The notes under the pieces are model-generated. The model ran no database searches, was not told where the DNA came from, and worked only from the letters and a program-made list of their open reading frames with translations. 49,504 nucleotides of DNA from Tieghemiomyces parasiticus (lineage: Eukaryota; Kickxellomycota; Dimargaritomycetes; Dimargaritales; Dimargaritaceae). Made by a program: the position numbers and the translations under genes. Shown one piece after another: positions 1 to 11,565 of the stretch. How positions within the stretch are numbered: position 1 is the first letter of the stretch; each line of letters begins with the position of its first letter. The stretch covers positions 1 through 49,504 of the forward strand of contig JANBPT010000266.1 in NCBI GenBank assembly GCA_027575765.1, written 5' to 3'.

Positions 1-60
1 CTGGGTGACCTTCTGTCGGAGGGTGGCGAGGCCGTCCTCGACCATCATGTCTTGGGACAT
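1..60 (-). CDS. Start of an unidentified protein (partial, cut by window edge)
   Basis: A minus-strand ATG at 60-58 opens a frame that stays open to the window edge, giving 20 residues beginning MSQDMMVEDG and ending RQKVTQ. The + strand just upstream (61 to about 340) is purine-rich, so the sense strand of this gene has the pyrimidine-rich leader seen before most other genes here, which supports a real start. The fragment is too short to assign a family; it is hydrophilic and could begin a helix. The rest lies outside the window. Confidence 0.45.
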   Translation of the reverse strand, partial: MSQDMMVEDGLATLRQKVTQ

Positions 61-2936
61 GGCTACTGAGAGAAGGCGTAGATGTATGGAGGGCGAGGAA
101 AGGGTGAGTGAGTGGGAAAGGCGACGGCCAACGTCTATACGTCCTAGACGCTGGCGATGCGGGTCGGTGAAGCGGAATGCGCCGGTTGGAGTTGGCTAAG
201 CTGGAATGCGATGTGAGGAGCGATGGCGTGCAGTCGAACAGGTGGAATTGGGTGCATAGATTGGTGAGGTGGACGGGAATGGATGCGCAACAGGGTCAGG
301 TGAGGTGGGATGAGAGAAGGAAGAGAGACGCGCAACAAAGCAAGTGGCAGACGAGTGTCAAGGTGCGAGTACCAGCATCGAGGAAACGGCTCTACAGGTT
401 ATCGCGTCAAGCGTCGCGGACCGAACACCCTGCCCATTGGGAAGGGCGGAGTTGGATGCCGCCCTGTCCGATAGCCACAGGTCCCCCTCAGCTATCCTGC
501 GGCCGCGGTCCATTGCCATATTGATTGTAGGATTGGAGAGACCAAGTAAAGGGCTGGGAGGTGTGGCTCATCGTGCACTATGGCCTTGTCATGTACTACC
601 GGTTCCATTGGGCCTGGCCCGCGGCTAGAAACTACTTTTGGCTGGCCTTAGGGGCCTGGCATGCCAATTGCGGGAACGTAGCAGGCGTGGTCAGGGCTAT
701 CCAGCAACCTTCAGGGCGCTAGCACGGGTTGCCTGTGTTGTCCCATTTTTAAAGTCCATGCCAACTTGTAAAGAGACCAGCACTGCACACGCTGCGGGGC
801 AAATGCCTATTAATCGGACGGGTCGCATTAACTAAGGGTTAATAGGGCGGAACGCTGCATGACGGGGACCCTGCTGGACATACTACCCACTCATTCGTAT
901 GCCCTCCTTGACAAATTCCCCGCGACGGGAGGAAACCAACGGAGAATACTATCAGCCATGCCTAGTGGGTGAAAGAGGGGGCACCAGCGGAGGATCGGCG
1001 AGATCTCAACTGTCGCGCAGGTAAACGAAGACCGTGGCAGTACAGGTACTGGTGGCACTGCTCATGCGGTTATCTTTGCGGGGAGTTCACTGCACCTATA
1101 AAATACCTTCTTCGTGGGCCGTGTATTGCGTTTGAATAATAGGCCTGGCGGCCAGCGGAGGTTAGCGCTTGGAATGAACGGTACTGGGCCTCATTCCCTG
1201 TCCAGACCGTAGTCACCAAGCAGGGCAGGTAGCGGCAACATGGCCCGAGGAGGGACTAGACGCAAGCCCAAGGCATTGCCAAGCTGGTGCATACCACGCT
1301 TCCTGTCCTCTAACCCCGCTTAAATTCAGGAATGCGGGGGAGCGAAGCAAACCCCCGGACTTGCGTTTCATATTATACAGGCCTGGCCGATCCCCACCCT
1401 GGACCAGCTTGGGCGGCAGACTCGGCCATTACTCACGGACGTACTGTATCGGTGGGTACTAGCCACCGTTGCCCCCTTGCAATACGTGCGGGACTGTTCA
1501 TTAAAACGCCCCACTCACAGTCAACATCACACTCCCGCACACCGCCACTCTACGCCGATAGCAATTTCATTTCTGGCCGCTGGCAACCATGGCTTTTCTG
1601 GAGCGACGGTCAAAGTCTATCCTTACCCATATTGGCCCGGGGGTATAAACAAGCTGGTTGCGACCAGCCTCCCCACTCTCAAGTTGGTCGGCGCCTGTGT
1701 GACCGCCGGGACTAATGTGGAAAAGAGCGCGCGGGGAAGGTGGGGAAGAGAGAAGGGGGCGAATGTGCCAAGCCCGCTAGGGTTACAGCCTCGGGGCGCA
1801 ATGTCCGTCGCGGGGTAGCAGGCCTCGTCCCCACGACTTCTGGCCAAACAGACCACTGCAAATGCCTGTAGACAACCGCCCACCACGGCCCGTACCGTGT
1901 AGGGCTCCTAATGGCGGCTGGCCATCGCTCGGCCTGTAACGACGGGTGGCTTCCCCTCTGTACGCTGGCCCTCACGCCTCCCACCATTCCCATCCGGCGT
2001 CCTCACTTTCCACACGGGCTCTGCCGACTGCTCCTCACCCGGCCACTCTCCATCCTCCAGCTCGATTAAATTGCCAACCAGCGTCCCCCCCCCCTACAGA
2101 TGCTACCCCCGCCCCCCTCTTGTTGTGTCTCCCCAGCCCGTTTTCCCTGCCGGCCATCAGTCCGGTCCCTCACCATCTGCTGCAAGAGCCCATCCTTTCG
2201 TCTAGTCTCCTCTCCCACCCCTTTTACTTGTATTTCCCTAGCACCTTAAGCCGCTTCTTCGGGGATACGGTAGACACCCCGTCTGTTCTGGCTGTAGCCC
2301 ATCCCTTTGCACACCCGGCCTGCGCCTGGCTAGCCACGCACCCCGTTTGCGCCCCAATTCCACCGAGTGACGTCTTGGCCACCTCCACCCACTGTCGATT
2401 TTCCCCTACTAAGGCCTCCGGCTCGCCCCGACCGACCCGCTACACCTACCTTGTCTTCTCAAGCCTGCACCTTTTATAGTCTTCTAGACCTTCTGTGCCT
2501 TCTCTACCGCACCCGGGCGTTTTAGACCCTCGATTGTGCACTTCTGACCGCCGCTCGCCCCTCCCTCCTCGTCACCCTCGAGTGATAGAGACCTGTAACC
2601 TCTGTTAGATAGCCCCACTCCCCTTCACCGCCACCCACTTGGTCATCGCTACGTTGCTGGGCAACCCGTTGGCAACCACCGCCCCGCTTTCAGTACCACG
2701 CGGCTCGCTAGAACCTCGCCCCTTTCCACTTCACTTGCCTGTACCAGCTTCTCCGGCCTGCGGACTTTGTCGTCAGACCTATCTCTCCCCTCTCCCTCCC
2801 CAACCGCCTCCTTTGAGCAACCCTACCGCGCCCTCACAACTGCTTTCTTCGAAGCAGCGCCCTTGTCCTTTGCTCATCAGCTCCGTCAAACCGTCAACTC
2901 CCCGAGCCTGAACACCTACCTCGGTTCGAGCCCCAC
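61..2936. other. Intergenic: divergent upstream regions
   Basis: This 2.9-kb gap lies between a minus-strand start (60) and the PUB1-like start (2937). From 61 to about 340 the + strand is purine-rich. From about 1940 to 2936 it is strongly pyrimidine-rich, including a run of ten C at 2085-2094; this is probably the promoter and leader of the PUB1-like gene. The open frames here (the longest 177 codons at 1946-2479) are explained by stop-poor C/T-rich composition and show no recognisable domain. Between about 345 and 1930 I see no gene. Confidence 0.6.
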
Positions 2937-5382
2937 ATGTCCTCCCACCATCCCTCATCGCCTGACCCAGCGGCGGAAAAAACGTCACCGGCCGCCGCCG
3001 TGACCCCACCGTCTCCGTCGACCGACGGGGCTACTAGTCAGGGCTGCCGGAGTCTCTACGTGGGCAACCTCGACAGTAACATCACGGAAGACGAACTCCG
3101 CGAGGTGTTTGCTCCCCTGGGCGACGTACAATCGGTCAAGATTATCACGAACCGCGCGGTAAGTGGACGGAATCGGCTGGCCAATCAGCGGCAACAGCCT
3201 CTAGATCAGGTTAAGGGGTAGTGCATATGGATGTGAAGGGGCGGTGTGCGCCGATGCTTCAACGCCCGGGACCGTCGCACTGTTCGTCTGTACCGGTTGG
3301 ACCGCAGTCACGCCTAGTGTATTGGTACGGCGGCACGCGTGATGCGTGTGGCCCATTGTTGAGCCCTTCAGCATCCAGGAGGTGGCTGAATAGGTGCCAG
3401 GGTCCTGGCCCGCTCTCCGCAATACCTTACCCGACCCTCGGCCTGACAAGGTGCCGCTACTTCGCACTAATCCAATCATGTTCTAACCTGGCCCCTGCGA
3501 ATCCCCCGCCCTGCCTTACCCCATCACTGGTCCCATCGGCCTTGCTCATTGCTGCCCTCTCCAGTTTGCCCATGGTGGTCTGAACTACGGCTTCGTGGAA
3601 TTCGTCGATCACATCTCAGCTGGCAGGGCCCTGGCTGAAATTCAGGGCAAGGAGCTTCACGATAAAGTAGGTCACTAACGAAGGGGCCGTACAGAACGCG
3701 GAGTAGGTGTACCTTGCCGCCCCCGTATTTCCACGCCCAATCCCACGACTAACGAGTTCTTACCGTTCCCACCACTTTTCCTGCCACAGGAACTGAAAAT
3801 CAACTGGGCCTTTGCCAGCTCCATTAATACCCGCGAGGATACATCGGGTAGGTTGAACCGTACCATCCTTCCCACAATGCTGGTTAATAACCGATAAGCT
3901 CTAATGAAATATTATACTTTCAATCGGCTCCTAACCGCCAGCCAGCGCCCTTTACGCTCGCTTTGCCTAAAACCCCCCTACATACCTCCAGCCCATTTCC
4001 ACATATTTGTTGGCGATCTAAGCCCCGAGGTCAACGACCAGATTCTCCAGAAGGCCTTTATGGAGTTTGGCAATATGAGGTGAGTAGTATCTCGCTCCTG
4101 GCAATCCCCTTAATACACATCGTAAGGGCCGGGTGTTTTCGTCGCATCTATTACGAGTCCTATAGAAGCAGTATATTCTAGGAACTCAGATTCCGCGCCT
4201 AATACCTTCCTTCGTACCCTCACCTGCCCACGAATAACCAGCGACGCTCGTGTCATGTGGGACGCCAAGTCTGGTAAGACCCGTGGCTTCGGCTTCGTGG
4301 CCTACCGCGATCGGGCCGATGCCGAGCGGGCCATCGAGGCTATGAACGGACAGCCGATCGGCAGCCGCAGCGTCCGCGTCAACTGGGCCAACCAGAAGGG
4401 ATCGGCCCCGTCGGCCCACCGTGCCAAGCCCGGCAACACCAACTACGAGATCATCTTAGCCCAAACTCCTCTCTACAACACCACCGTGTATCTTGGGAAT
4501 CTGGCACAGACGACAACCACCGAGCACATTATCACGCTACTGCGTCGGTTCGGATACATCGTTAGTACGCGGTTCCAGCTAGACCGCGGGTACGCCTTCA
4601 TTAAGTAAGTAAGGCACCGCCAGGTTGGACGCCCGTTCTGTTCTCTCTCCCGCCGTAATGTACGACTCATTGACCTCTCCCGTCCGGACCAATGCCCAAT
4701 CCACCTACTCACCATCGTCCCCCTCCTATTCTTGCTTTATAGACTTGACACTCATGAAAATGCCACGGCTGCGATCGCCACCCTCAACGGTACCCTCCTT
4801 AACGACCGGCCCTTACGGTGTTCGTGGGGTAAGGAACGGACCGCAGGGACTTCCCAAACGGCCTCAGTCAGCGGGGCCGCATCTGCCACACACACTCCGC
4901 CGCCCGCGCCACACCTGGCCTACTATACCTCACCCCTGTCCGGCGGCTATCCTTCCCAACCCTACGGTTACCACGGGGGCGGCTACGCCGGTATGCCGCA
5001 CTACAATACTGCTGCCCCCCTGGCCCCGACTACTGGGACCACCTCCCCACTATCACGCCCTCAGCCGCAGCACGCCCACCCGTACCCACAGTACCCGCCC
5101 TATCCTTCTCAGCAGTCACCTCAGCCCCAGGTGGGCTGGAACATGGCCTACGGTAATGCGTACCCGCCGCCGTACCCAATGTACTACGGCTACGATGCGC
5201 AACCGGGTGGGTCCGTGCCGGCGCCTCACTACCCCACGAGTAGTCACGACAGCGGCAACGGGAACGCTAGGGGCATGGCTGCCGGATCGCCCCCATTGAA
5301 TTACGCTGAAGCCCCTGGTGACCATGCCAGCCAGCCGTACTATAGTCACCCAGACGAGGCGGTGCACAACATGGACAAGTGA
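2937..5382 (+). CDS. PUB1/TIA-1-type RNA-binding protein, three RRMs
   Basis: Six exons: 2937-3158, 3565-3666, 3790-3847, 3992-4079, 4242-4604, 4743-5382, giving 490 aa. All introns are GT-AG (gtaagt, gtaggt, gtaggt, gtgagt, gtaagt) and the phases join cleanly. Three RRMs are visible. RRM1 has RNP2 LYVGNL at 40-45 and RNP1 near YGFVEF at 82-87. RRM2 has IFVGDL at 132-137 and RGFGFVAY at 171-178. RRM3 has VYLGNL at 239-244 and RGYAFIK at 272-278, then an S-W-G-K-E stretch typical of TIA-1/PUB1. The C-terminal about 170 residues are rich in Pro, Tyr, Gly and Gln, a low-complexity tail of the kind that drives stress-granule assembly in this family. Family members bind U- or A/U-rich RNA and control mRNA stability and translation. 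The start ATG follows a pyrimidine-rich leader. Family assignment is strong; orthology to yeast Pub1 versus metazoan TIA-1 is not resolved. Confidence 0.93.
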
Positions 5383-5514
5383 TTCGGACGGGCACACGAA
5401 TCCGTGACCGTTCCCCCCTCCCGCTTACACGGGTTGCTGGCCGGTTCAGGCGAATGGCCGGTCGCCGTGACTGTCCATAGAATCGAGATAGACCAGGCGC
5501 CGATACTGCCAGAT

Positions 5515-5520
5515 AATAAA
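5515..5520 (+). terminator. Poly(A) signal of the PUB1-like gene
   Basis: A canonical AATAAA lies 133 bases past the PUB1-like stop codon, a plausible 3'-end signal. The cleavage site is not known. Confidence 0.5.
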
Positions 5521-5884
5521 ACCGATATGCATTCATTCACTAGTCCATCTTTTTCATCGACTGCAGCGTCGAGCAGCCGGATAGAAGTGTATTTATCGAT
5601 GGTTCAATATATTTGGAGACATCAAAACTTGAGGCCGTAGACATTAACACTGTCGACGAAATCTATCGATGGCTTAGGCGAGGAATCGACTGGTGTTAAT
5701 CATTTCATGATTGGACTATTCCTCACGCCACAACTTGCGTTCTTACCTCTCCACCATGCCAACCTTCGAAGTTTCATCCCCTGTCCCGCCCGAATTTACC
5801 AGGTGTGATGGGTGGGTGCCCATTTTTAATTCTTACTCCAAGGGCCACAAAACAGATTAAGTTTGAGCTGAACTGGGTGGCATA

Positions 5885-6480
5885 CAGGACTTGGCCGTCC
5901 CTAGCCACGTCAACGTCTACAGGTGGCTAGCCCGCTTTTGTACCGGCCACCACGCTTTTGCAGATAACTCATGTTCTAGCCGCCCATCAGATGACATTGG
6001 TGAACTTGATGGGGACATGCTCCTGAGACGGCTGGAGGAAAACCCCCAACTGACTGCGAAGCAACTAGGCTATGCCTGCCGCACTCCTCCCAGTACCATG
6101 CACAGTTTCCTGTGCAGGGACCAATGGCTGTGTAGCTAGCTCGATTTGCTGGGTCCTCATGACCTCACTGACGAACAGTGCCATCAGCGGATACGTTTAA
6201 CTACTGAGTTCCTGGAGAAATTTGATGAAGCCAGTGATTATACTGCTGGACTCCATCGTCACAGGTGATGAGACTTGGGTGTACCTTTCATGAACCCCCC
6301 CCCCCCCTGCTGGCTTTAGTCGTCGAAGGTGGTGCCCTAAAGGTGGCTCTGCCCCGACTGAGACCTGCCGAAGCAACACCACACCCAAGGTGATGCTGAC
6401 CTGGCCCTTCTGTGACTTTCAGCTGTTCAGGATTATCAACCAGCGGTTGGGGGGGGAGGTAAGAAATTTAGCATGCTAGA
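5885..6480 (+). pseudogene. Decayed mariner-family transposase
   Basis: A frame from about 5885 to 6262 reads like the N-terminal half of a mariner transposase: VYRWLARFCTGHH followed by a degenerate S-x-RPSDD motif (5917-5997), a second helix-turn-helix stretch (ENPQLTAKQLG, about 6040), and PHDLTDEQ at 6157-6180. It is broken by a TAG at 6137-6139 and a TGA at 6260-6262. A second frame then carries IVTGDETWVYL at 6255-6287, the block holding the first catalytic Asp, followed by a TGA, a run of 13 C (6295-6307) and, at 6324-6404, a W-C-PKG-x-AP ... KVMLTW stretch like the segment after the first catalytic block. I could not find the second and third catalytic acidic motifs, and saw no terminal inverted repeats in the flanks. 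It is a dead relic lying between two convergent genes. Confidence 0.8.
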
Positions 6481-6729
6481 GGTGGTTGTGGACTCCTGGC
6501 GATCGTAGCTAGCTAAGGACCAACCAAATGACGATAGAACCTGTTATGATAGCTGGATTGAAAGAGCTTGTCGAGTAGTGCAGAGTGGTAGTAATTATTA
6601 TAAATAAACACCTGTTAATTTTGAATGTCTCAACATATACGGAGCCATCATGTGGCACGAACACAAGCGCATAAACATAGAGGCAGAGGGACTGATCGAC
6701 CTCTAGATACGTTGTCATACCACTCTGCT

Positions 6730-6735
6730 TTTATT
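6730..6735 (-). terminator. Poly(A) signal of the prefoldin gene
   Basis: TTTATT on the + strand is AATAAA on the minus strand, about 80 bases past the prefoldin stop codon. It is consistent with the 3' end of that transcript. Confidence 0.5.
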
Positions 6736-6815
6736 GCAATATATCTGCCATACTAATGCGTCGTACCACTAAGACACTATCAAGTACTCAATGATCATAA
6801 TCAATTATAAAGTGA

Positions 6816-7936
6816 CTATTGTTTGCTCTTGGCCTCTTGAAATGCAATCTGTACTTCTTGGAGCTGGGCGGACAAAAAAAGGTGCACCGGTACAATCGAA
6901 GATAGGAGGGGTGACAGTCGGTCAGTACACTGCATTTAGGCGGCTAAAGTCTCCTATTTGCGAACGGGGATCGAGGCCGCAAGGCAAACATTTCAAGTAG
7001 CTTACCTCCTGGCGTTTCTTGTCCTGTCGCTCGCTCAGGTCCTTAATCTGGGTCTCCACACGTTTACTGTAGCATCGGAGCAGTGGAAACCCCATTGACA
7101 GAGATAAACGGGAGTGGGGAGGGGTCTCTCGTTAAGTTCTTTGGTCGGAACCGAAAGGTAGCATCTGACGTATCCTATTACAGGAAACCGGGAAGGCTGG
7201 CCAACTGTGCCATGCAGTTCCACGGAGCAGCTAGGATTCCTCCGGGTGTACCTAGTAGCCTTCCACTTACATTTCGGCAGTGATGTATTCGATACGCTTG
7301 TCCACGTTAGCCGTGGCCTCAGGACGGTCCTGCTTAACCAGCACAGGGCCGATCAACTTAAAGACGTTGGCGTCGTCCTTCAACAGTTTGAATTCCTGCG
7401 CAATCCAGTAAGTTGGTAATGGAGGGAGAGAGGTAGCGAAATAATCATTGGATTCGAATTCTTTGTTAGCCTCCATGCATCACTCGCCCACTGGCCACAT
7501 TCGTCTCTCTCACAGACACTGGGGATCAGTTGGTACGCCTGATGGGTCCAGCCCACCAAATTGAAATACAGATGGTGCCACCTACTTTCTGAACGATTTC
7601 GTTCTCCTGCAGCTGCGACTCGAGCTTTTGCCGGTTCTCTACGGCCTTGCTCAGGTCTAAGGAATGGGGAACAAAGCATCGTGAGCGAAAGCATTCCAGG
7701 GAAGTGGTGTGTAGGCGAGTAATGGTCATAAAACAGGTTAATACGCGAAGGCTCAGCGGCTTTCCCTCGGAGCGGTCGCGGCGAAACCCTCAGTCATTTT
7801 TTTTAGGTTGGTATCGGATGGCCCCCCCGGACGGCATTGCATGCGGTCTGCTCGGGTGATCAAAGCACCAAGGCTTACCACTCTGAATTTTCTGGAATTC
7901 CTTTCCGGTAGCTTCGAGCTTGGCTTCCAGCGACAT
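6816..7936 (-). CDS. YKE2: Prefoldin subunit 6 (beta-type)
   Basis: Five exons on the minus strand: 7936-7879, 7656-7586, 7395-7271, 7066-7006, 6863-6816, giving 120 aa, the usual size for the family. Introns are 142-222 bases, all GT-AG with consensus donors, and every phase closes. The protein is a coiled coil broken by the beta-hairpin core. Diagnostic strings are RQKLESQLQENEIV in the first helix, VFKLIGPVLVKQD in the hairpin region, and TANVDKRIEYI leading into the C-terminal helix, which ends QEAKSKQ. Prefoldin is a hexameric cytosolic co-chaperone that delivers unfolded actin and tubulin to the CCT chaperonin; subunit 6 is one of its beta subunits. The gene is divergent from the LAMTOR4-like gene. 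Four introns in 363 coding bases is unusually dense for this window. Confidence 0.93.
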
Positions 7937-8331
7937 GGCGAGACTGGGTGTGTACGGAAAGAAAGTTCGGGTGATGGAAGTGCGGATGGTGGCGGCGATT
8001 GGAGTCTACTAGAAGGACACGTCGTTCGAAAGGATACAGGCGTAGAATGGAGTGTCGGAGAGACGATGTGATGAATGCGATCCGAGGCAACTTAAGTTGT
8101 CCCAGTAACTCGAGGTGATTTCGCAGGGCTATAAACCCCGCCTGTAATGGGTAACCAGGATAGGCAATGTCCGGCCCCCATTTACTCTTCCCCCTCCCCT
8201 CCTCTTCACATCAAAGCTAGTGACAGGCCCCTTCTCTCATCTCGGATTGGCCTACAGTCTGCCCAACTCTCATTTTCCTATACCCTTTAGCATTCCGACC
8301 TCATCCTTTTTCCCCCTTCTAATTCACCACC
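7937..8331. promoter_or_regulatory. Shared divergent promoter, prefoldin 6 / LAMTOR4-like
   Basis: A 395-base interval separates the two start codons. The left part (7937 to about 8060) is purine-rich on the + strand and the right part (about 8170-8331) is pyrimidine-rich, so each gene has a pyrimidine-rich sense leader. A TATAAA at 8130-8135 is orientated toward the LAMTOR4-like gene, about 200 bases before its start. No other element is claimed. Confidence 0.5.
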
Positions 8332-8786
8332 ATGGACTCGCCCGTCGTTGACGCCAACTTCCGCAGCCTCACCAGCCTACCCAACTGCGCCGGTTCGCTG
8401 GTGGTGAGCACGGAAGGCAAAGTACATAAATCCCAGGGCGACCTCAAGAGCCTCAACGCTGCGACGAGTCTGCCCACCCTAGTCCGCGTCGCTCAGCGCC
8501 TCGTACGGTCCCTGGGTAAGCCAGCGGCCGACGAGGAGGAACGGGTGGAATCCGTGACTGGTAAGTATTATAAGGCCAACGTCCACTGAACGGTTTAGTG
8601 GGGCCAGAAGACCGTCTTAGTGCGCGGCTACTCTTCTCTATTAACCTGCGGCTTACTATCCATCTATCACGTACATGTTTGTTCCGCCTGTCTATCGACA
8701 AACTGCTAATAGTGAGCTACACCAAACACCAGTACAGTATCGTACCCAAAGACGACCACATTTACGTCGTCAAGCAGCACCGCTAA
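8332..8786 (+). CDS. LAMTOR4-like Ragulator subunit
   Basis: Two exons, 8332-8560 and 8713-8786, with a 152-base GT-AG intron (donor gtaagt, acceptor ctaatag), giving 100 aa; human LAMTOR4 is 99 aa. The start is in good context (accaccATGg). Visible family features are a roadblock-like first strand, GSLVVSTEGKVHKSQGDL, a central helix LVRVAQRLVRS, and after the splice junction the strand pair VSYTKHQYSIV and HIYVVK. These match in order and spacing the human segment ending in VFVVK. LAMTOR4 is a small scaffold subunit of the lysosomal/vacuolar Ragulator that recruits Rag GTPases for TORC1 amino-acid signalling. The acceptor was chosen because it alone keeps a normal intron length and restores the alignment; shorter alternatives at 8607 or 8610 would make a 47-50 base intron and an unexplained insert. 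The protein is short, so the match rests on modest similarity. Confidence 0.83.
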
Positions 8787-8871
8787 GACGCTCTCTCCCC
8801 CTCCTTACTTCTCCCACCAGTCGCCTTCTGTATCATACCTACTGAAATAATAAAAGCAGGCCAAGACCTAA

Positions 8872-8877
8872 AATAAA
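8872..8877 (+). terminator. Poly(A) signal of the LAMTOR4-like gene
   Basis: AATAAA lies about 86 bases past the stop codon, preceded by an AATAATAAAA stretch at about 8846-8855. Either may serve as the signal. Confidence 0.5.
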
Positions 8878-9051
8878 TTGACAGTCTTGCCGAAAGAAGT
8901 CGGTTGCTGGCACTGAGATCCCAGCACTGTCTAAGGCCGCAAGTTGTGTATTAATATATAAAAAGGAGGAGGAGGACGAAAGCAATGTAGAAAACAATAC
9001 ACCGCGAACAAACATCCGCGCCCCACAAATATAAATTCAGCCAGCCGAACT

Positions 9052-11124
9052 TCATTCGGTAGGGTCCTGCTGGGCCTGCATTTTCGACTTCCACTGCTGA
9101 GCCATAGCCAACAACTTGAGGTTAGGTTTCTGGTCCTGGTCGTCGGGAAACAGGTAGTCATAATACTCCTCCCAGGTGGGTTCGCCTGGGGCCATGGCGG
9201 TGGCTTCGGGAGCGACCGGCCGGCGACGCTTGATAATCTTGGGCATCTTTGCCCGCACGCGCTGTGCCGACCCCTCAGTCCCGTGGCTTTCCTCCAGATC
9301 CCGCCAGGCCTCCAGAACCACCAGTCGCTCGTCGCCGCGTTGCTGACGGCGCATGTGCTCGTAGGCGCGTTCGTACACCGCCCGGGCCCGGGCCAGCGGG
9401 GAGGTCGCGGTGGATTCGTCCTTGTTAGTGGGCTTCGCGGATGGTGAGGACGGGGTGGTGATCGCCAAATTAACCTCGGTCTGGGCGTAACTGAGCCACA
9501 CCTTGATATGGTCGGTACGTTGTAACAACCGCTCATAGAGTTGACGGACCCGATCGTAGGCGGCGGCTTCATACTCGAAATCGATATAGTACTTCCAGAG
9601 CACCTCGGGCATGTCCAACACGGGCTGTTCGACGGCGATCTCCAGGAGGGCGCGGCAGCGTTCGGTTTCTCCGAGGGCGCGTTCGACCTTGGCGTACTCA
9701 ATCCAGGTGGTGCAATTGGCTGGGCTGAACTCGAGGTATTTTCCGTACAGGATGCGGACACGGTCGAATTCACGCAGGCGGATTTCCAACTCGATGTAGC
9801 CCTTGAACAGCCGGTCCTTCGGACAGGTACCCAGGGCGCGGCCTAGCGCGCGCCGCGCCGCTGGGAGATTCAGCTGACGTACCTCAAAGTAGGCGTATTG
9901 CAGCCACACCTTGGCGAAGGTGAACTTGCGGTGCGGGATCAGATCAAGGCACTCAACGTAGATCTGGCGCGCGCGGTCGGCGTCGCGCGTGACGATCTCC
10001 TCGTATAGGGCGTAGTGGAGCCACAGGTACACGTAGCGCCGCCACAACCGTTTCTCTTCCACGGGAGGAAATTCGGCAATGGCCCGCTCGTACGTGTCGC
10101 GTACTCGCTCAGGGTCACTGCCATTTTCCTCCTCGAGCCGGGTGTAGTCGAACCACACGTCGTAGTTGCGTGGGTGTTCCTCAACTTCGGTCTGGTATTG
10201 CAGCCGCCGCTTGGCCAGGATGGCGTCCTCAGCACCGCTGTGGTCTCCGTACTGCTTCTCGAACTGAGTGTACTGGTTGTAGAGCGACTGCGATTTGGCG
10301 CGCGGGAGCCGCTCCAAGGCGTACTTGAATATGACACGGGCGCGTTCGTACTCTTTGGCCCGAATTTCGAACTTGGCGAAGGCCACGTAGAGCTTTTGGT
10401 CAATGAAATCGTCACCCAGTAGGCCAATGGCCGCGGTGAAAATCTCGCGCACCTGGTCCAGGTTGCCATTCCCCTCCTCGAACCGCACCCATTTGAGCCA
10501 GTTCTTGGGGTCTGGGTGTACCTGGACGAACCGCTGGTACAGCGCCCGCGCGCGGTCAAGTTCCTCGTACCGAATCTCGAACTTGATGTAGGCCGACCAT
10601 GCGTTCTCGTCGGGTGCCCACGCCATCCATCGCTCGAAGATCTGGCGCGCGCCGGCCACGTTATCCAGCATCTCTTCCATCAGCGTGTACTTGTACCAGA
10701 ACTGGTCGACGCGTGGGAGGAGGGTAACTACGCGGTCAAACAAGTTGCGAGCCAGGTTGATGTTGCGGTGCTTCATCTCCAGCTCGGTGTACTTGAGGTA
10801 TGTCGTTACATTCTGGGGTTCCACGTCCAGGGCGCGTTCGTAGATGGACCGCGCTCGAGCTAGCTCGCCTTGACCCTCCTCCCAGGCGGCGTACCGGAAC
10901 CACGTACCCATGTTAAGCCGGTTCCGCCGCAGCTGGTCCTCAAAGTCCTTGCGCTTACGCAGGCGATACTCGGCGAGCTCATTGGCATCGGTGATGGTCT
11001 GCTCGGGGGCCTTAGCCGGGGCCTCTTGCTGGTCGTTGGCCTCACGGAGGAGTTGTTCGGCGGTAATTTGGATGGCCGCCGCCGTCTTGTTTTTGATCTG
11101 CGGGTTATATTCGTGGGCCGCCAT
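9052..11124 (-). CDS. CLF1: Pre-mRNA splicing factor CLF1 / crooked neck
   Basis: Intronless, 690 aa; yeast Clf1 and fission-yeast Cwf4 are close to this length. The protein is almost entirely HAT (half-a-TPR) repeats. Many copies of the W-x-x-Y/F and A-R-x-I/L-Y/F-E-R-A pattern are visible from about residue 70 ([20 protein letters not shown]) to about 600 ([10 protein letters not shown]). The N-terminus ([19 protein letters not shown], then [13 protein letters not shown]) is characteristic of the family. A basic segment near the end ([11 protein letters not shown]) may be a nuclear localisation signal. CLF1 is a scaffold of the Prp19-associated complex; it contacts other tetratricopeptide splicing proteins and helps assemble the activated spliceosome. 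The ATG is the first in frame, after a pyrimidine-rich sense leader. The 3' end converges on the LAMTOR4-like gene. Confidence 0.97.
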   Translation of the reverse strand: MAAHEYNPQIKNKTAAAIQITAEQLLREANDQQEAPAKAPEQTITDANELAEYRLRKRKDFEDQLRRNRLNMGTWFRYAAWEEGQGELARARSIYERALDVEPQNVTTYLKYTELEMKHRNINLARNLFDRVVTLLPRVDQFWYKYTLMEEMLDNVAGARQIFERWMAWAPDENAWSAYIKFEIRYEELDRARALYQRFVQVHPDPKNWLKWVRFEEGNGNLDQVREIFTAAIGLLGDDFIDQKLYVAFAKFEIRAKEYERARVIFKYALERLPRAKSQSLYNQYTQFEKQYGDHSGAEDAILAKRRLQYQTEVEEHPRNYDVWFDYTRLEEENGSDPERVRDTYERAIAEFPPVEEKRLWRRYVYLWLHYALYEEIVTRDADRARQIYVECLDLIPHRKFTFAKVWLQYAYFEVRQLNLPAARRALGRALGTCPKDRLFKGYIELEIRLREFDRVRILYGKYLEFSPANCTTWIEYAKVERALGETERCRALLEIAVEQPVLDMPEVLWKYYIDFEYEAAAYDRVRQLYERLLQRTDHIKVWLSYAQTEVNLAITTPSSPSAKPTNKDESTATSPLARARAVYERAYEHMRRQQRGDERLVVLEAWRDLEESHGTEGSAQRVRAKMPKIIKRRRPVAPEATAMAPGEPTWEEYYDYLFPDDQDQKPNLKLLAMAQQWKSKMQAQQDPTE

Positions 11125-11565
11125 AGTAAAGAGTTAGGCACAGGTGCGATGGCGGGCCCGGGATGGTGGAATGGATAGGCGAAGGGGGCCGAATGCACGA
11201 ATGAGGAAATCGTGAGGGCTCTGAGAGTACACGGGGTGACGGTGGTGAGGGGAGAACGAGTATGAGGATTGATGGGATGCAATAGCAAAAGGAAAAAGAT
11301 TACGTGCGGGGGGGGGTTGCGAATAACGATGCCAGTTGGGCAAATGCAAGTGCTTAGCGCGGTGCCTCACCAGGCAAGTAGGGTGTCGCGTGGTTGCCGC
11401 AGAGAAAAGAGAAGGGGGAGGGGAGGCGTAAGGTTGCCAATGGAAACGCGTCGCAAACGCTGACGAAAGGCGGTTTCCACTATCCTTAATAGCTTAACTA
11501 AACATCTTGCCTTCCCTCCCACCCTCGCTGGCTCGTGTTTTCCTGGCTACGTACGATCGACGCCG

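Noticed and set aside
1946..2479. 177-codon open frame upstream of the PUB1-like gene
   Set aside because: It lies wholly in C/T-rich leader sequence where stop codons are rare; the product is Pro/Ser/His/Leu-rich with no domain.
8598..8712. In-frame extension of the second LAMTOR4-like exon back to about 8608
   Set aside because: It would need a 47-50 base intron, far shorter than others here (123-406), and inserts residues with no counterpart in the family.
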